A stretch of DNA of 44,267 nt from Flavobacteriales bacterium (GCA_002720635.1 PBJD01000008.1:1-44267), one strand, 5' to 3'. Shown: positions 1-8,760, counted from the stretch's first letter. Notes: a model not told the origin generated them from the letters alone. Numbers and translations: made by a program.

Positions 1-723
1 AAGGGAAAGGGACAAAGTGAATCTGGCGTTGGTCCTCATCCACACCGTGGATTCTCTCCGGTTACTTTTGTTTTTAAAGGTGGTGTTCAACATCAGGATT
101 CATTGGGAAACAATGAAACTGTTTTGCAAGGAGGGACACAATGGATTAATGCAGGAAAAGGAATTATTCACAGCGAACGGCCCACTAAAGAAATGGTTGA
201 ACACGGTGGAGAAAATGAAATTATTCAATTTTGGGTAAATACTCCAGGCAAATACAAAATGGAAAATCCTGATTACCTGCCATTATCTAAAGAGGATACG
301 CCAGCCATTTATAAAGAAAATGCTGTTGTGCAAATAGTCGCCGGAGAATTTGAAGATGCAGTGGGGCCTGCAAAAACATATAGCCCTCAAACTTTATTGC
401 GATTTGAAACAAAATCAGGAGCTGAATTATCCATTGATTTACCAAAAAGTTATAACACTCTTATTTATCTATTGGATGGTGCCATTGAATCTTGTGATAA
501 AACCATCCACGAAAAGGAAATGGTTTGGTTTGAGAACGATGGTGACTGTGTTCAACTTAAAGTCACAAAAAGTGCGCGTTTCATACTATTGTCCGGGGAA
601 CCTATTGGGGAGCCTTTAATAACTTATGGTCCTTTTGTAATGAACTCACAAGAAGAAATCAACCAGGCAATTATTGATTATCAAAATGGTGAAATGGGCA
701 GTCTTCAGGAAAGTTTTGACTAA
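1..723 (+). CDS. Pirin family protein (5' end outside window)
   Basis: The frame is open from the first base. It encodes the pirin hallmark GPHPHRGFSPVTFVFKGG at bases 31-84, and an HQDSLGN motif just after it. The cupin metal site of pirins lies in this first domain (HPHRG and the following H). The second half (from about base 300) fits the C-terminal pirin cupin, ending with the family-like PFVMNSQEEI and a final helix. An internal ATG at 103 would discard the metal-binding motif, so the gene is better read as a fragment missing only its N-terminus. Pirins are iron-binding cupins; some act as quercetinases or transcriptional cofactors. The specific role here cannot be told. It stands alone, with about 150 bases before the next gene. 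Confidence 0.93.
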   Translation, partial: KGKGQSESGVGPHPHRGFSPVTFVFKGGVQHQDSLGNNETVLQGGTQWINAGKGIIHSERPTKEMVEHGGENEIIQFWVNTPGKYKMENPDYLPLSKEDTPAIYKENAVVQIVAGEFEDAVGPAKTYSPQTLLRFETKSGAELSIDLPKSYNTLIYLLDGAIESCDKTIHEKEMVWFENDGDCVQLKVTKSARFILLSGEPIGEPLITYGPFVMNSQEEINQAIIDYQNGEMGSLQESFD

Positions 724-876
724 TCGTTAATACAAAAAGAATAATTTCACTTTTCAAATTATACCGGATTCACTCGAACCTATTAATTTAAGTATCGTAA
801 ATTACTTTAGTAAAAACCGGTTTATTTATACAGTTGTAATAACTTAACTGGATAATTACTGGTGAATCAACAAAAA

Positions 877-1632
877 ATGAATGCAAATTCAAACATGGCC
901 GTTTTAATTGATGGCGACAATATTCCATCGGCTCACGTTAAAGAGATGATGGAAGAAATCACAAAGTATGGTAACCCATCCATAAAGCGAATCTATGGAG
1001 ACTGGACAAGGCCCGGTTTAAATAAATGGAAAAACCTTCTGCTTGAAAATGCCATAACTCCTATTCAACAATATGGATATACAAGTGGTAAAAACGCCAC
1101 AGATTCCGCAATGATTATTGATGCAATGGATATTTTATACAGCGGTAAGGTGAATGGTTTCTGTTTGGTTTCAAGTGATAGTGACTTTACCAGATTGGCT
1201 ACGCGATTAAAAGAAGCAGGAATGCAGGTGATTGGAATTGGTGAAAAGAAAACACCCAACCCATTTATTGTTGCCTGCGACCGATTTATTTATATTGAAA
1301 TCTTAAAGAAAAAATCGGAAGAAAAGGTTGAAAACAAAGATACTAACGAGCTTATTATTGATAAAATAACAAAAAAAGAGATACAACTTATCTCAACGAC
1401 CATTAAGGATTTATCCGATGATGACGGTTGGGCTTTTTTAGGTGATGTTGGTAGTTTACTGCAGAAAAAACGTCCTAATTTTGACTCCAGAAATTATGGG
1501 TTTGAAAAACTAACTCCACTCATAAAATCAATTGGAAAATTTGAAATTGAACAACGTGAAAATTCAAAAAGCCGACATAAATTAATTTATGTGAGAATTA
1601 TCGAGAAGCACCCATCAAAAGCTAAAAAATAA
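877..1632 (+). CDS. NYN-domain (PIN-like) putative RNase with C-terminal LOTUS/OST-HTH domain
   Basis: The N-terminal half carries the NYN (LabA/DUF88) acidic motifs: AVLIDGDN near the start, a central ATDSAMIIDAMDIL, and LVSSDSDFTRL. These Asp residues form the PIN-like nuclease metal site. The C-terminal 70 or so residues (DDDGWAFLGDVGSLLQKKRP then a YGFEKLTPLI segment) match the OST-HTH/LOTUS fold, thought to bind RNA. NYN-LOTUS proteins are widespread in bacteria and are inferred to be RNA-processing or RNA-decay enzymes, with few direct tests. An in-frame GTG at 862 would add five residues. I prefer the ATG at 877, though ATG at 895 is also possible. The 3' end overlaps the convergent membrane-protein gene by 11 bases. 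Confidence 0.9.
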   Translation: MNANSNMAVLIDGDNIPSAHVKEMMEEITKYGNPSIKRIYGDWTRPGLNKWKNLLLENAITPIQQYGYTSGKNATDSAMIIDAMDILYSGKVNGFCLVSSDSDFTRLATRLKEAGMQVIGIGEKKTPNPFIVACDRFIYIEILKKKSEEKVENKDTNELIIDKITKKEIQLISTTIKDLSDDDGWAFLGDVGSLLQKKRPNFDSRNYGFEKLTPLIKSIGKFEIEQRENSKSRHKLIYVRIIEKHPSKAKK

Positions 1633-2032
1633 ACTTTTCAGCGGATAATATTAATAAAATAAACCATGCTGTTGTTCTCATCCAATTAAGGTAAATCAAC
1701 TTATTCAAAAATTTGCGATTAAAATTACCTTTCGATATTTCAGTGTGCATAGGAGCAAATTTTAACAAAGTAACGATCCATAAAAAAAGTACAAGTAATA
1801 CATAAGTAATCGAAGTGATAGTCGCCACCAAATAAACTTGAATTAATGAGATTGTAAGCTGACTGAGCATAAGCGGAAGAACAATAAGAGCAATCTTTTT
1901 TGTATAAATCTTATGCCATTTTAAAAGATTTTCTCTTTCATAATAAATAAAGCTGGGATAGACGATTATCTGAACTATTACAATCAGTACAAATAAACAG
2001 GAATCAATAATCAACCTCAAATATTCAATCAT
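1622..2032 (-). CDS. Small integral membrane protein, function unknown
   Basis: A 136-residue protein with four predicted hydrophobic helices at about residues 5-28, 45-68, 70-92 and 115-133. The loop between the third and fourth helices is polar and contains KFAPMHTEISKGN. The first loop has YYERENLLKWHKIYTKK. The spacing looks like a conserved Bacteroidota membrane family, but I do not recognise a named function. The ATG at 2032 is the natural start. It is convergent with the NYN-domain gene and overlaps its end by 11 bases. It appears to be a single-gene transcript. Confidence that it is coding rests on the clean membrane-protein pattern. Confidence 0.75.
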   Translation of the reverse strand: MIEYLRLIIDSCLFVLIVIVQIIVYPSFIYYERENLLKWHKIYTKKIALIVLPLMLSQLTISLIQVYLVATITSITYVLLVLFLWIVTLLKFAPMHTEISKGNFNRKFLNKLIYLNWMRTTAWFILLILSAEKFIF

Positions 2033-2164
2033 AGAGAATTAAATCTAAAATTTCAAAGGTTAAACGAACTTAATAAAAATAAAAACTAATTTTAGTTGAG
2101 AGCCCTATAAATAATATTCACAAAGAATATTAGATTTACCGAATTCTAAATCAAAGCCAATTTT

Positions 2165-2680
2165 ATGTCGGGAATAAGTTACACACTAAAAGATGTTTTT
2201 GAATGTTCTCAAGAAAGAGCATTTCAAGCGCCGATTCTAGGAGATGCAACGAAATTTATGAAAGGATATCTTTTTCAACCACCAGTCACGGGATTTGAAG
2301 AGGATAAAACCTGGGGGGAAATCAACGGCCTACGATACCCCATTAACAATGGCAATTTACTGGTTAAAAAAGGTAGAATGTTTAAGGACGTTATTCTCAT
2401 ACGTGATGAAAACAAATACTGGAAATGGACAATATTTGATTTTGAGTTTAAAACTCTTTTTTTCATCGAAAAAGCAATTGGTGAGTGGGAAGTGAAAAAA
2501 TTAAGTGATAATAAAATAGAGGTTGTTTACACCTACACGTACTACTCCAAAAAGAAATTATTTAATCCTTTAACATGGCTTTTGGTAAATATTCAAATTA
2601 AAGGAATTATGATAAGAGCTCTTGCAGAAATAAGAAAACAAGCCGAGTCTGGGGAAGAGTTTATTTATAAATTAAACTGA
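2165..2680 (+). CDS. SRPBCC-like (START/Bet v1 fold) protein
   Basis: The 171-residue product has the SRPBCC layout: an N-terminal strand (ISYTLKDVFECS) followed by a helix region, a run of beta strands with Trp-rich segments (YWKWTIFDFEF, GEWEVKKLSDNKIEVVYTYTYYS), and a long C-terminal helix (IKGIMIRALAEIRKQAE). This fold makes a ligand cavity, usually for a lipid or other hydrophobic molecule. No catalytic residues are evident, so the ligand is unknown. There is no signal peptide, so it is probably cytoplasmic. The next gene, a flavin amine-oxidase-like enzyme about 96 bases downstream on the same strand, could be co-transcribed, but nothing shows a functional link. Confidence 0.8.
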   Translation: MSGISYTLKDVFECSQERAFQAPILGDATKFMKGYLFQPPVTGFEEDKTWGEINGLRYPINNGNLLVKKGRMFKDVILIRDENKYWKWTIFDFEFKTLFFIEKAIGEWEVKKLSDNKIEVVYTYTYYSKKKLFNPLTWLLVNIQIKGIMIRALAEIRKQAESGEEFIYKLN

Positions 2681-2776
2681 TTTTAAATTCAATTCTTATC
2701 GTAAAATAAAATAAATTAGGCTTACTAAGCTTGAGCATGATAATTTAATTTTACAGGCAAGTACTAAATCATAAAA

Positions 2777-4036
2777 ATGGATTCAAAGAATCAAAAAGTT
2801 CATATTGTAGGAGCTGGTGTTAGCGGCCTGATTGCTGCTCGTATTTTAGAAGAATATGGATTATCCCCAATTGTTTTAGAGGCTACCGATAGAGTTGGTG
2901 GCAGGGTTAAAACGGACCTTATTGAAGGTTTTCAATTGGATCATGGTTTTCAGGTTCTATTATCCAGTTATGCTGCTGCAAAAAAGTATCTGGATTACGA
3001 CACTCTAAATCTTCAGGAATTTAAATCCGGGTCTTGTATTTTTATTAACGGCAAAAAAAAGTTTATTGGTGATCCTTTGAGAGATTCATCAATCTTGTTT
3101 TCAACCTTGTTTTCTGGAATTGGAAGTTTGTCGGACAAATTGAAAATATTAAAATTGAATAAATCCCTGAAAAAAAAATCCATTCCGGAAATTTTCAGTT
3201 CCAAAGAAACTACAACTATTGAATATTTAAATAATCTGGGATTTTCAAAAGGTATTATCCATAAATTCTTTCAACCATTTTTCACGGGTATCTTCTTAGA
3301 GCCCGACTTAAAAACCTCCAGCAGAATGTTTGAGTTCGTGTTTAAAATGTTTGGAGATGGATCTGCCGTTATGCCCGAGGGGGGAATTGAAGACATTTCA
3401 AAACAATTGAAAAATAAATTAAAGAATACCGCTTTTCAATTCAATACCAGAGTAAAAAGTGTACAAGGGCAAAACATTGAACTCGAAAATGGAGAAATCT
3501 TATCTACTGACTACACAATAATAGCTACTGAAGCGAATAATCTGATTCGTAATTTACGAAACCAGCAAGTTGATTGGAAATCCTGTCAAACTTTATATTT
3601 TAAAGTAGCCGATAGAATAATTGAAAAGCCGTTTATTGGGCTAATTCCAAACAAAGAATGTCTGACCAATAATATTTTTTATCATACCAGTCTAAAAACA
3701 AGAAAAAAAGGTTCAGGTGAATTGTTATCTGTAACCGTTGTGAATCAACACAATTTAACCAATGACCAGCTGATTGAAAAAGTAACAAAAGAGCTCGATC
3801 AAGAATGTTCTATTATTGATGTTGAATTTTTGAAAATATACACTATTACAAAAGCTTTACCTAATCTAAGCAACCTTCAGTATGAGGTTTCAGCTTCTGA
3901 AACAAAACTTACAGATCATATATTTCTTGCAGGTGATGTTCAGCTTAATGGCTCATTAAATGCAGCCATGATTTCAGGGGAACGCGCTGCCCTTGGTATA
4001 TTGGAAGTAATGCAAAAATCAACTGTTTTTGGATAA
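2777..4036 (+). CDS. NAD(P)/FAD-dependent amine oxidase/desaturase-like oxidoreductase
   Basis: The 419-residue protein opens with a dinucleotide-binding fold VHIVGAGVSGLIAARILEE, an acidic strand end (PIVLEATDRVGGRVKT) with the second-glycine signature of the flavin amine oxidase superfamily, and a DHGFQVLLSSY segment. Near the C-terminus, IFLAGDVQLNGSLNAAMISG is the usual FAD-closing motif. The family includes phytoene desaturases, protoporphyrinogen oxidase-like enzymes and amine oxidases. This member lacks enough landmarks to name a substrate. No carotenoid genes (crtB, crtI pairs) are nearby, which argues against pigment biosynthesis as the default assignment. It ends 24 bases before a convergent gene. 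Confidence 0.88.
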   Translation: MDSKNQKVHIVGAGVSGLIAARILEEYGLSPIVLEATDRVGGRVKTDLIEGFQLDHGFQVLLSSYAAAKKYLDYDTLNLQEFKSGSCIFINGKKKFIGDPLRDSSILFSTLFSGIGSLSDKLKILKLNKSLKKKSIPEIFSSKETTTIEYLNNLGFSKGIIHKFFQPFFTGIFLEPDLKTSSRMFEFVFKMFGDGSAVMPEGGIEDISKQLKNKLKNTAFQFNTRVKSVQGQNIELENGEILSTDYTIIATEANNLIRNLRNQQVDWKSCQTLYFKVADRIIEKPFIGLIPNKECLTNNIFYHTSLKTRKKGSGELLSVTVVNQHNLTNDQLIEKVTKELDQECSIIDVEFLKIYTITKALPNLSNLQYEVSASETKLTDHIFLAGDVQLNGSLNAAMISGERAALGILEVMQKSTVFG

Positions 4037-4060
4037 TTCCATTATGAAAAAATTCAATGA

Positions 4061-4630
4061 TTATTTTATTTCCACATAAATATCATCAAACCAGGCGGTT
4101 CCTGTAGCAGTACCGCACATTAAATTAATTTCAATAAAATTACATCCTTTCGGTATGGAGTATTTTCTTTTGTATTTTTTCCAGTCGGATGTTGCCTTAG
4201 CCTCTCCAACAACTGGTGGATACTGTTTACCAACATAGTTCTCCATATCTTCTTCATCACTTGTTTTCATAAATCGAACCCCTATTCGCGCGTTGTTCCA
4301 GGGTTTGCCAATCGGAAAAATTTCTTTTGTTTTTATCCAGCCTGAAACCACTATTTTTTTTGCGCTTTTGGGACATTCAATAATCTGTGATGCACCACGC
4401 CATTCTTGGGTTTTAGCTTGTATTTTACAGCTTGTTTCCCCAGAGTGTTTTTTGGTTCTATCCAACTCCATCCCCCACCATTTATTCCATCTGAAATCAC
4501 CGTTTTCGAATCCTCCATTGGTAAGGTCATTGCTGTTGGATGAAGTAAATGAAATCAGCACAATAGTAACCCATGTAACCAAAAAACAAAAAATGGCTGT
4601 TGAGATTTTATTTTCACCCACTATACTCAT
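4061..4630 (-). CDS. Membrane-anchored or secreted carbohydrate-binding-like (jelly-roll) protein
   Basis: A 189-residue protein with an N-terminal hydrophobic segment at about residues 9-29 that could be a signal anchor or uncleaved signal peptide. The rest resembles CBM4/9-type or generic jelly-roll beta-sandwich domains: NGGFENGDFRWNKWW near the start, a hydrophobic GVRFMK strand, and a closing GTATGTAWFDDIYVEIK, the classic last strand of these modules. No catalytic domain is attached, so it would be a stand-alone binding protein. The ligand is unknown, and sugar binding is inferred from fold similarity only. Start ATG at 4630; no operon partner on this strand. Confidence 0.75.
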   Translation of the reverse strand: MSIVGENKISTAIFCFLVTWVTIVLISFTSSNSNDLTNGGFENGDFRWNKWWGMELDRTKKHSGETSCKIQAKTQEWRGASQIIECPKSAKKIVVSGWIKTKEIFPIGKPWNNARIGVRFMKTSDEEDMENYVGKQYPPVVGEAKATSDWKKYKRKYSIPKGCNFIEINLMCGTATGTAWFDDIYVEIK

Positions 4631-4760
4631 AGTATAAAGTAGTGAAATTTGTTGTGAAAATCAATGTAAAACACTGGTAATAAGACCTTTTGATTTTTTA
4701 ATTGACATAAATAATTTTTTAAGAAGATTTTTTCCAATAGTATTGTACAAAATTTAATTT

Positions 4761-5321
4761 ATGGAATCTTTACTTCAAGGACATTGGCCCTGGTATATCA
4801 CGGGAATACTTTTTGGTTTAATTGTACCGCTCTTACTATTTGTTGGCAATAAACCTTTTGGAATTTCAAAATCACTAAAAGATATCGCTTCTTTGTTACC
4901 ACAAAATAGATTTCACCAAATAAAACATGATTTAAAACCCAATTTTTGGCGTATTTATTTTGTTGTTGGAATTATCATAGGGGGTTACTTAGCGGTGTTG
5001 TTTTTAAAAGGAAATGCCACTATAGATTTATCAAATTCTACTAAAAGTGATTTAGAAAATATAGGAATTGTAAGCTTTGATGGATTGGCACCTTCTCAAA
5101 TATTCAATTGGGAGTTTTTACTATCCACTAAAGGATTATTAATTATGGTACTTGGGGGATTTCTGATTGGCTTTGGTGTCCGTTACGCAAATGGTTGTAC
5201 TTCCGGTCATGCGATTATGGGACTATCGATTTTTAGTTCTTCCTCATTAATTGCAGTCTTGGGTTTTTTTGCTGGAGGACTTTTAATGACGCATATACTC
5301 TTTCCCCTACTCTTTAATTGA
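4761..5321 (+). CDS. YeeE/YedE family transporter, first half
   Basis: A 186-residue membrane protein with about five hydrophobic helices. It carries the YeeE/YedE (DUF395) signature FGVRYANGCTSGHAIMGLS, with the conserved Cys in the membrane re-entrant region. In characterised relatives such as TsuA, similar Cys-containing segments pass thiosulfate; other members move other sulfur compounds. In many Bacteroidota the transporter is split over two adjacent genes, and that is the case here: the second half begins right after this stop. The substrate is inferred as a sulfur species. No sulfurtransferase, rhodanese or sulfur-oxidation gene is seen nearby. Confidence 0.92.
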   Translation: MESLLQGHWPWYITGILFGLIVPLLLFVGNKPFGISKSLKDIASLLPQNRFHQIKHDLKPNFWRIYFVVGIIIGGYLAVLFLKGNATIDLSNSTKSDLENIGIVSFDGLAPSQIFNWEFLLSTKGLLIMVLGGFLIGFGVRYANGCTSGHAIMGLSIFSSSSLIAVLGFFAGGLLMTHILFPLLFN

Positions 5322-5326
5322 ATCTG

Positions 5327-5740
5327 ATGAAAAATTTAAAATACCTGGTAATTGGAACTTGGTTTGGAATACTTTTAACGAAGTCTGAGGCTGTATCCTG
5401 GTTTCGAATTCAGGAGATGTTTCGTTTTCAAGCATTTCATATGTATGGAATAATTGGGATGGCAGTAGTTGTGGGAATGATTTCTCTTTTGGTAATTAAA
5501 AAATTTAAAATCAAGTCTCTTAATGGAGAAAAAATTAATCCTGCTCAAAAACCACTTCAATTTAAATCCAACTTAATTGGTGGGTTTGTTTTTGGACTGG
5601 GATGGGCATTAACAGGTGCTTGCCCGGGTCCCATTTATGCACTTATTGGAAATGGGCTAATGGTATTTGTTGTTGTTTTAACGGCTGCTCTTATTGGTTC
5701 AATCGTTTATGATTTGATAAAAAAGCATTTGCCACATTAA
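5327..5740 (+). CDS. YeeE/YedE-type transporter, second half (DUF6691-like)
   Basis: The 137-residue partner of the preceding gene. It has four hydrophobic helices and a second copy of the signature loop, FGLGWALTGACPGPIYALIG, again centred on a conserved Cys. A TTG at 5318 in frame would create an overlap with the upstream stop. The ATG at 5327, five bases after that stop, gives the normal N-terminus MKNLKYLVIGTWFGILLTKSE, a start motif typical of this half. The two half-proteins are expected to assemble into one pseudo-symmetric transporter, and tight coupling supports equal expression. The intergenic stretch after it (5741-5844) holds only a weak AT-rich hairpin. Confidence 0.92.
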   Translation: MKNLKYLVIGTWFGILLTKSEAVSWFRIQEMFRFQAFHMYGIIGMAVVVGMISLLVIKKFKIKSLNGEKINPAQKPLQFKSNLIGGFVFGLGWALTGACPGPIYALIGNGLMVFVVVLTAALIGSIVYDLIKKHLPH

Positions 5741-5844
5741 AAATGGCAGCCCTCTTTTTGTAATTCATTAAGGATGAATTCATTTAAATGCGATTGAATT
5801 GAAACCTTAGGGTTGAATTTTTCGATAAGAAATTAAAATGATCT

Positions 5845-6282
5845 ATGACAGAGCGTCATTTTAAGAAATTGCGAAACATGTACTTACAAGCAAATATCAA
5901 TAAGATGATATTTGATACAACTACTTGTGTTATTTCACAGAAAAAATCAGAAATTTCACTAAACATCACAGAAAAATATTTTCATGCTTTAGAGGCCATT
6001 CATGGATCAGTTTATTTTAAACTTTTAGATGATGCGGCGTTTTTTGCTGCCAGCTCTGTGATTGAGGATGTTTTTGTATTGACTACCTCGTTTACAATTA
6101 ATATTACCAGGCCTGTTAGCCAAGGGACTATTAAAGCTATAGGTAATGTAAGATTTGAATCCAATAATTTAATTGTTGCCGAATCCTCTTTATACAACGC
6201 AGAAGGAAAAGAAATTGCTTTTGGAACGGGAAACTTTGCAAAAAGTAAAATTTTATTAAAAGATACTGAAGGGTACGTATAG
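5845..6282 (+). CDS. PaaI/hotdog-fold thioesterase-like protein
   Basis: The 145-residue length and layout match the PaaI-type hotdog family: a long N-terminal helix, then AIHGSVYFKLLDDAAFFAASS, where HGS..F...D.A is the active-site helix motif (HGG..a..D.a in most members). This is followed by strands including TTSFTINITRPVSQGTIKAIG. Such enzymes hydrolyse acyl-CoA thioesters, usually as dimers or tetramers. The Asp in LLDDAA is the probable general base or nucleophile. The substrate is unknown. It lies eight bases before an alpha/beta hydrolase and is likely co-transcribed with it. Confidence 0.86.
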   Translation: MTERHFKKLRNMYLQANINKMIFDTTTCVISQKKSEISLNITEKYFHALEAIHGSVYFKLLDDAAFFAASSVIEDVFVLTTSFTINITRPVSQGTIKAIGNVRFESNNLIVAESSLYNAEGKEIAFGTGNFAKSKILLKDTEGYV

Positions 6283-6289
6283 AATAGCC

Positions 6290-7339
6290 ATGAAGAGAAT
6301 CTTAAAAATTATAAAATATCTGGCCATTGTGCTTTTGATACTGTTCCTGGTTTTTACTATTGGTGGGTTAATTATAAAAAACAAAGGCCAGAATGATATA
6401 GACAGAAAAGCTCTGTTAAACGAAGGAGGGAAGCTTGCTCTGGACCAAAATGGTAGAAAAATTGAATATTTCACCTACGGAAGCAAAGACACAAACGCTC
6501 TTGTTATTATTAATATACATGGTTCTGGATTGGACGCAACTTTTGAAAAGCTGGTTCATCAAAACTCATGCAATGAGCTCAATGTAAAAGGGATTTCCAT
6601 TTCATTACCAGGCTATGGAAATACGGATGTGAAAATTGGTCGTTCTGTTATTGAGTGGGCATCTGAGGATTTAAACACAGTATTAAATCTTGAAAATGTA
6701 AATGAATTTATGATTACAGGACATTCCCAAGGGAACCCACATGCTATGGCAGCTGCCTTTCATTTTAAAGAGAGATGTGTTGGACTGGGCTTGAATGCGC
6801 CTTTATTACCGGGTGATTTAACTAATGAAATTAATATTGAAGGTGCTCTTGGATACGAACAATTGAAAACTACGGAAGAATTAAAAAGCCCTTTAAATGC
6901 CTGGTGGTTTTTCACAATATATTTAGCCACTGATTTATTTTCTCCAACTGTACCATTGAGTGCTCTTATCTATACAGATGAAAAAGTTGAAGAAGATACT
7001 GCTTTAGTTGAAATGGTTTCTTATTCAATTAAAAGATCGGTTCTTAGAGGTTCGGTGGGAAGTACATGGGAGACAGCAAAAGATGTATGTTATGACTGGA
7101 ATTTCGACCCAAGAAAAATAGAGACAAAAAGCATATGTATTTGGCATGCTTCAGATGATGACTTATGTCCCCCTGAAATTGGAGAATGGTTGTCCGATTA
7201 TTTTAAAAAGAAAGGTGCAAATGTTAATTTTAAAAACGATAATATAGGTTATGGTCATATGACCTATTGCAACAGCTATTATCAAAAAACAGAAAACAGC
7301 CTAGTTAAAGCTTTGTTGGATATGCATTTAAAAAATTAA
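6290..7339 (+). CDS. Membrane-anchored alpha/beta hydrolase
   Basis: 349 residues. Residues 4-30 form a hydrophobic N-terminal anchor, so the enzyme probably faces the periplasm or is tethered to the inner membrane. The alpha/beta-hydrolase core shows the oxyanion-loop motif INIHGSG (about 74-80), a nucleophile elbow GHSQG with Ser146, a likely acid in IWHASDDDLCP, and a catalytic His in the NIGYGHMTY segment. The usual HGG or HGF and GxSxG arrangement is intact, so it should be active. The ester or amide substrate cannot be told. It is the middle gene of a three-gene run of hydrolases with spacings of 7 and 5 bases. Confidence 0.88.
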   Translation: MKRILKIIKYLAIVLLILFLVFTIGGLIIKNKGQNDIDRKALLNEGGKLALDQNGRKIEYFTYGSKDTNALVIINIHGSGLDATFEKLVHQNSCNELNVKGISISLPGYGNTDVKIGRSVIEWASEDLNTVLNLENVNEFMITGHSQGNPHAMAAAFHFKERCVGLGLNAPLLPGDLTNEINIEGALGYEQLKTTEELKSPLNAWWFFTIYLATDLFSPTVPLSALIYTDEKVEEDTALVEMVSYSIKRSVLRGSVGSTWETAKDVCYDWNFDPRKIETKSICIWHASDDDLCPPEIGEWLSDYFKKKGANVNFKNDNIGYGHMTYCNSYYQKTENSLVKALLDMHLKN

Positions 7340-7344
7340 TTTCA

Positions 7345-8235
7345 ATGAAAAATATACTGATTGCCTTTTTAATTGTTTTCTTTTTTTGGGGATGTCGTAA
7401 AAAAGAGTGTTGTATTCCGGAAAACAATTATGACTATTCTTCAGAAATTCAATCCATTGTGCATAATGGTATTTCAAGGGAGTACTTGATTTACTTTCCT
7501 TCAAGTTTTAATGGTGCTTCTGCTGCCCCGTTAGTTTTAAACTTCCACGGATTTGGTGGTAATTTTAGTGAATATGCAGCATATACCTCTATGCGATCAC
7601 TTGCCGACAAAGAAGGTTTTATTTTAGTATATCCACAAGGGTCATTAATGAATGGATACTCCCATTGGAACCCTTCTTTACCAAGCCTTGAAAACAAAAG
7701 TAATGCAGATGATTTTGGGTTTATTGAGGCGTTAATTCAACAACTTTTGAATGATTATGTCATTGATTCAGAAAAAATATACGCGTGTGGATACTCTAAT
7801 GGCGGTATGATGAGTTTTGGTTTGGCCAACCACAAAAGCAATTTAATTGCCGCTGCCGCATCTGTATCCGGTACTATGCTGGAAACCGACAATACTCCTG
7901 ATCATCCCATGCCTGTTTTAATGATTCATGGGACATCGGACGGAGTTATTCCCTATGCTGGAAATAACGAGTATGCTTCTGTTGAATCGACTTTAGCTTT
8001 TTGGAGAAATTTTAACAGTACCGATAGTGTTCCCTATTCAAATAGCATTACCACTGGAGGCAACTCCATTGAATATGAATACTATTCTAACGGAAACAAC
8101 GGTGTTTCGGTTGAACATTATAAAATCAATCAGGGCGGGCACGAGTGGTTTGACCTTAACTATAATGGACAAAATACGGGGCAACTCATTTGGGAGTTCT
8201 TTTCTAAATACGATATCAATGGATTGAGAGAATAG
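7345..8235 (+). CDS. Lipoprotein esterase, LpqC/PHB-depolymerase-like
   Basis: A lipobox-like signal (FFFWGC, Cys17) suggests a lipoprotein. The mature part is an alpha/beta hydrolase of the LpqC/poly(3-hydroxybutyrate) depolymerase-like family: APLVLNFHGFGG oxyanion loop, YPQG, SHWNP, DDFGFIEAL, nucleophile motif GYSNGG (Ser151), an acid region in MLIHGTSDG-like sequence (here MIHGTSDGVIPY), and a C-terminal GGHEWF His. Many members are feruloyl or acetylxylan esterases rather than true PHB depolymerases, so the substrate is open. It is on the envelope surface by inference, next to another hydrolase and a thioesterase. Confidence 0.9.
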   Translation: MKNILIAFLIVFFFWGCRKKECCIPENNYDYSSEIQSIVHNGISREYLIYFPSSFNGASAAPLVLNFHGFGGNFSEYAAYTSMRSLADKEGFILVYPQGSLMNGYSHWNPSLPSLENKSNADDFGFIEALIQQLLNDYVIDSEKIYACGYSNGGMMSFGLANHKSNLIAAAASVSGTMLETDNTPDHPMPVLMIHGTSDGVIPYAGNNEYASVESTLAFWRNFNSTDSVPYSNSITTGGNSIEYEYYSNGNNGVSVEHYKINQGGHEWFDLNYNGQNTGQLIWEFFSKYDINGLRE

Positions 8236-8347
8236 TATTAAAAATACACTTCTCACAAAATTCGGATACAAATTCATTTTAAAACAAAAAAAAGGTATTT
8301 TCGTTCTGCAATATATTTCAAAACAAATCGTAATAATCCTATTTAAC

Positions 8348-8716
8348 ATGAAAGCACATACAGCAAGTTTAATAAACGCAATACTCTTAATTACTTTGCC
8401 TCTTTGGGGGTATTTATCATCAGAAACACCTTCTATAACGGCCTTAATACCCGCATTTATAGGAGTTGCTCTATTAGGAATGAATTATGGAGTTAAAAAA
8501 GAAAATAAAATAATTGCTCATATAGCAGTTTTACTCACTTTAGTGATCCTATTCGGATTGATAAAACCTTTAATGGGCGCTTTAGGTAGAGGCGATGGTT
8601 TAGCAATAGGTAGAGTTCTTGTGATGATTATCAGTACCGTAATGGCTATGGTTTTCTTTGTTAAAAGTTTCATTGACGCCAGAAAAAGAAGAGAAAAAGA
8701 GGCTTCAGAAGCTTAA
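8348..8716 (+). CDS. Four-helix membrane protein, function unknown
   Basis: 122 residues with four predicted helices (roughly 6-24, 30-47, 55-77, 86-107), and a charged, Lys/Arg/Glu-rich C-terminal tail (RKRREKEASEA). A gentle Gly-rich loop PLMGALGRGDGLAIGR lies between helices 3 and 4. I do not recognise a characterised family; similar small membrane proteins occur in Bacteroidota. It is followed 44 bases later by two related membrane proteins on the same strand and may form a transcript with them. No soluble enzymatic domain is present. Confidence 0.75.
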   Translation: MKAHTASLINAILLITLPLWGYLSSETPSITALIPAFIGVALLGMNYGVKKENKIIAHIAVLLTLVILFGLIKPLMGALGRGDGLAIGRVLVMIISTVMAMVFFVKSFIDARKRREKEASEA

Positions 8717-8760
8717 GGTTCTGTAAAAGACAATCAAATAATAACCTTAATATTTCCGGT

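Noticed and set aside
103-723. Pirin gene starting at the ATG at 103
   Set aside because: The frame continues upstream to the window edge and encodes the metal-binding HPHRG motif, so this ATG is internal.
862-1632. Toxin-antitoxin system
   Set aside because: NYN proteins share a fold with PIN toxins, but no small antitoxin gene precedes or follows it.
2777-4036. Carotenoid biosynthesis locus
   Set aside because: The amine-oxidase-like gene resembles desaturases only at the FAD motifs, and no phytoene synthase, cyclase or ketolase gene is near.
4293-4637. A 114-codon plus-strand frame
   Set aside because: Antisense to the jelly-roll gene; no start context or domain.
5762-5780. A hairpin AATTCAT/ATGAATT after the YeeE/YedE pair as a terminator
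   Set aside because: Seven AT-rich base pairs without a T-run; too weak to call.
8038-8349. A 103-codon minus-strand frame
   Set aside because: It overlaps the esterase gene and the following gap; the composition is that of an antisense shadow.
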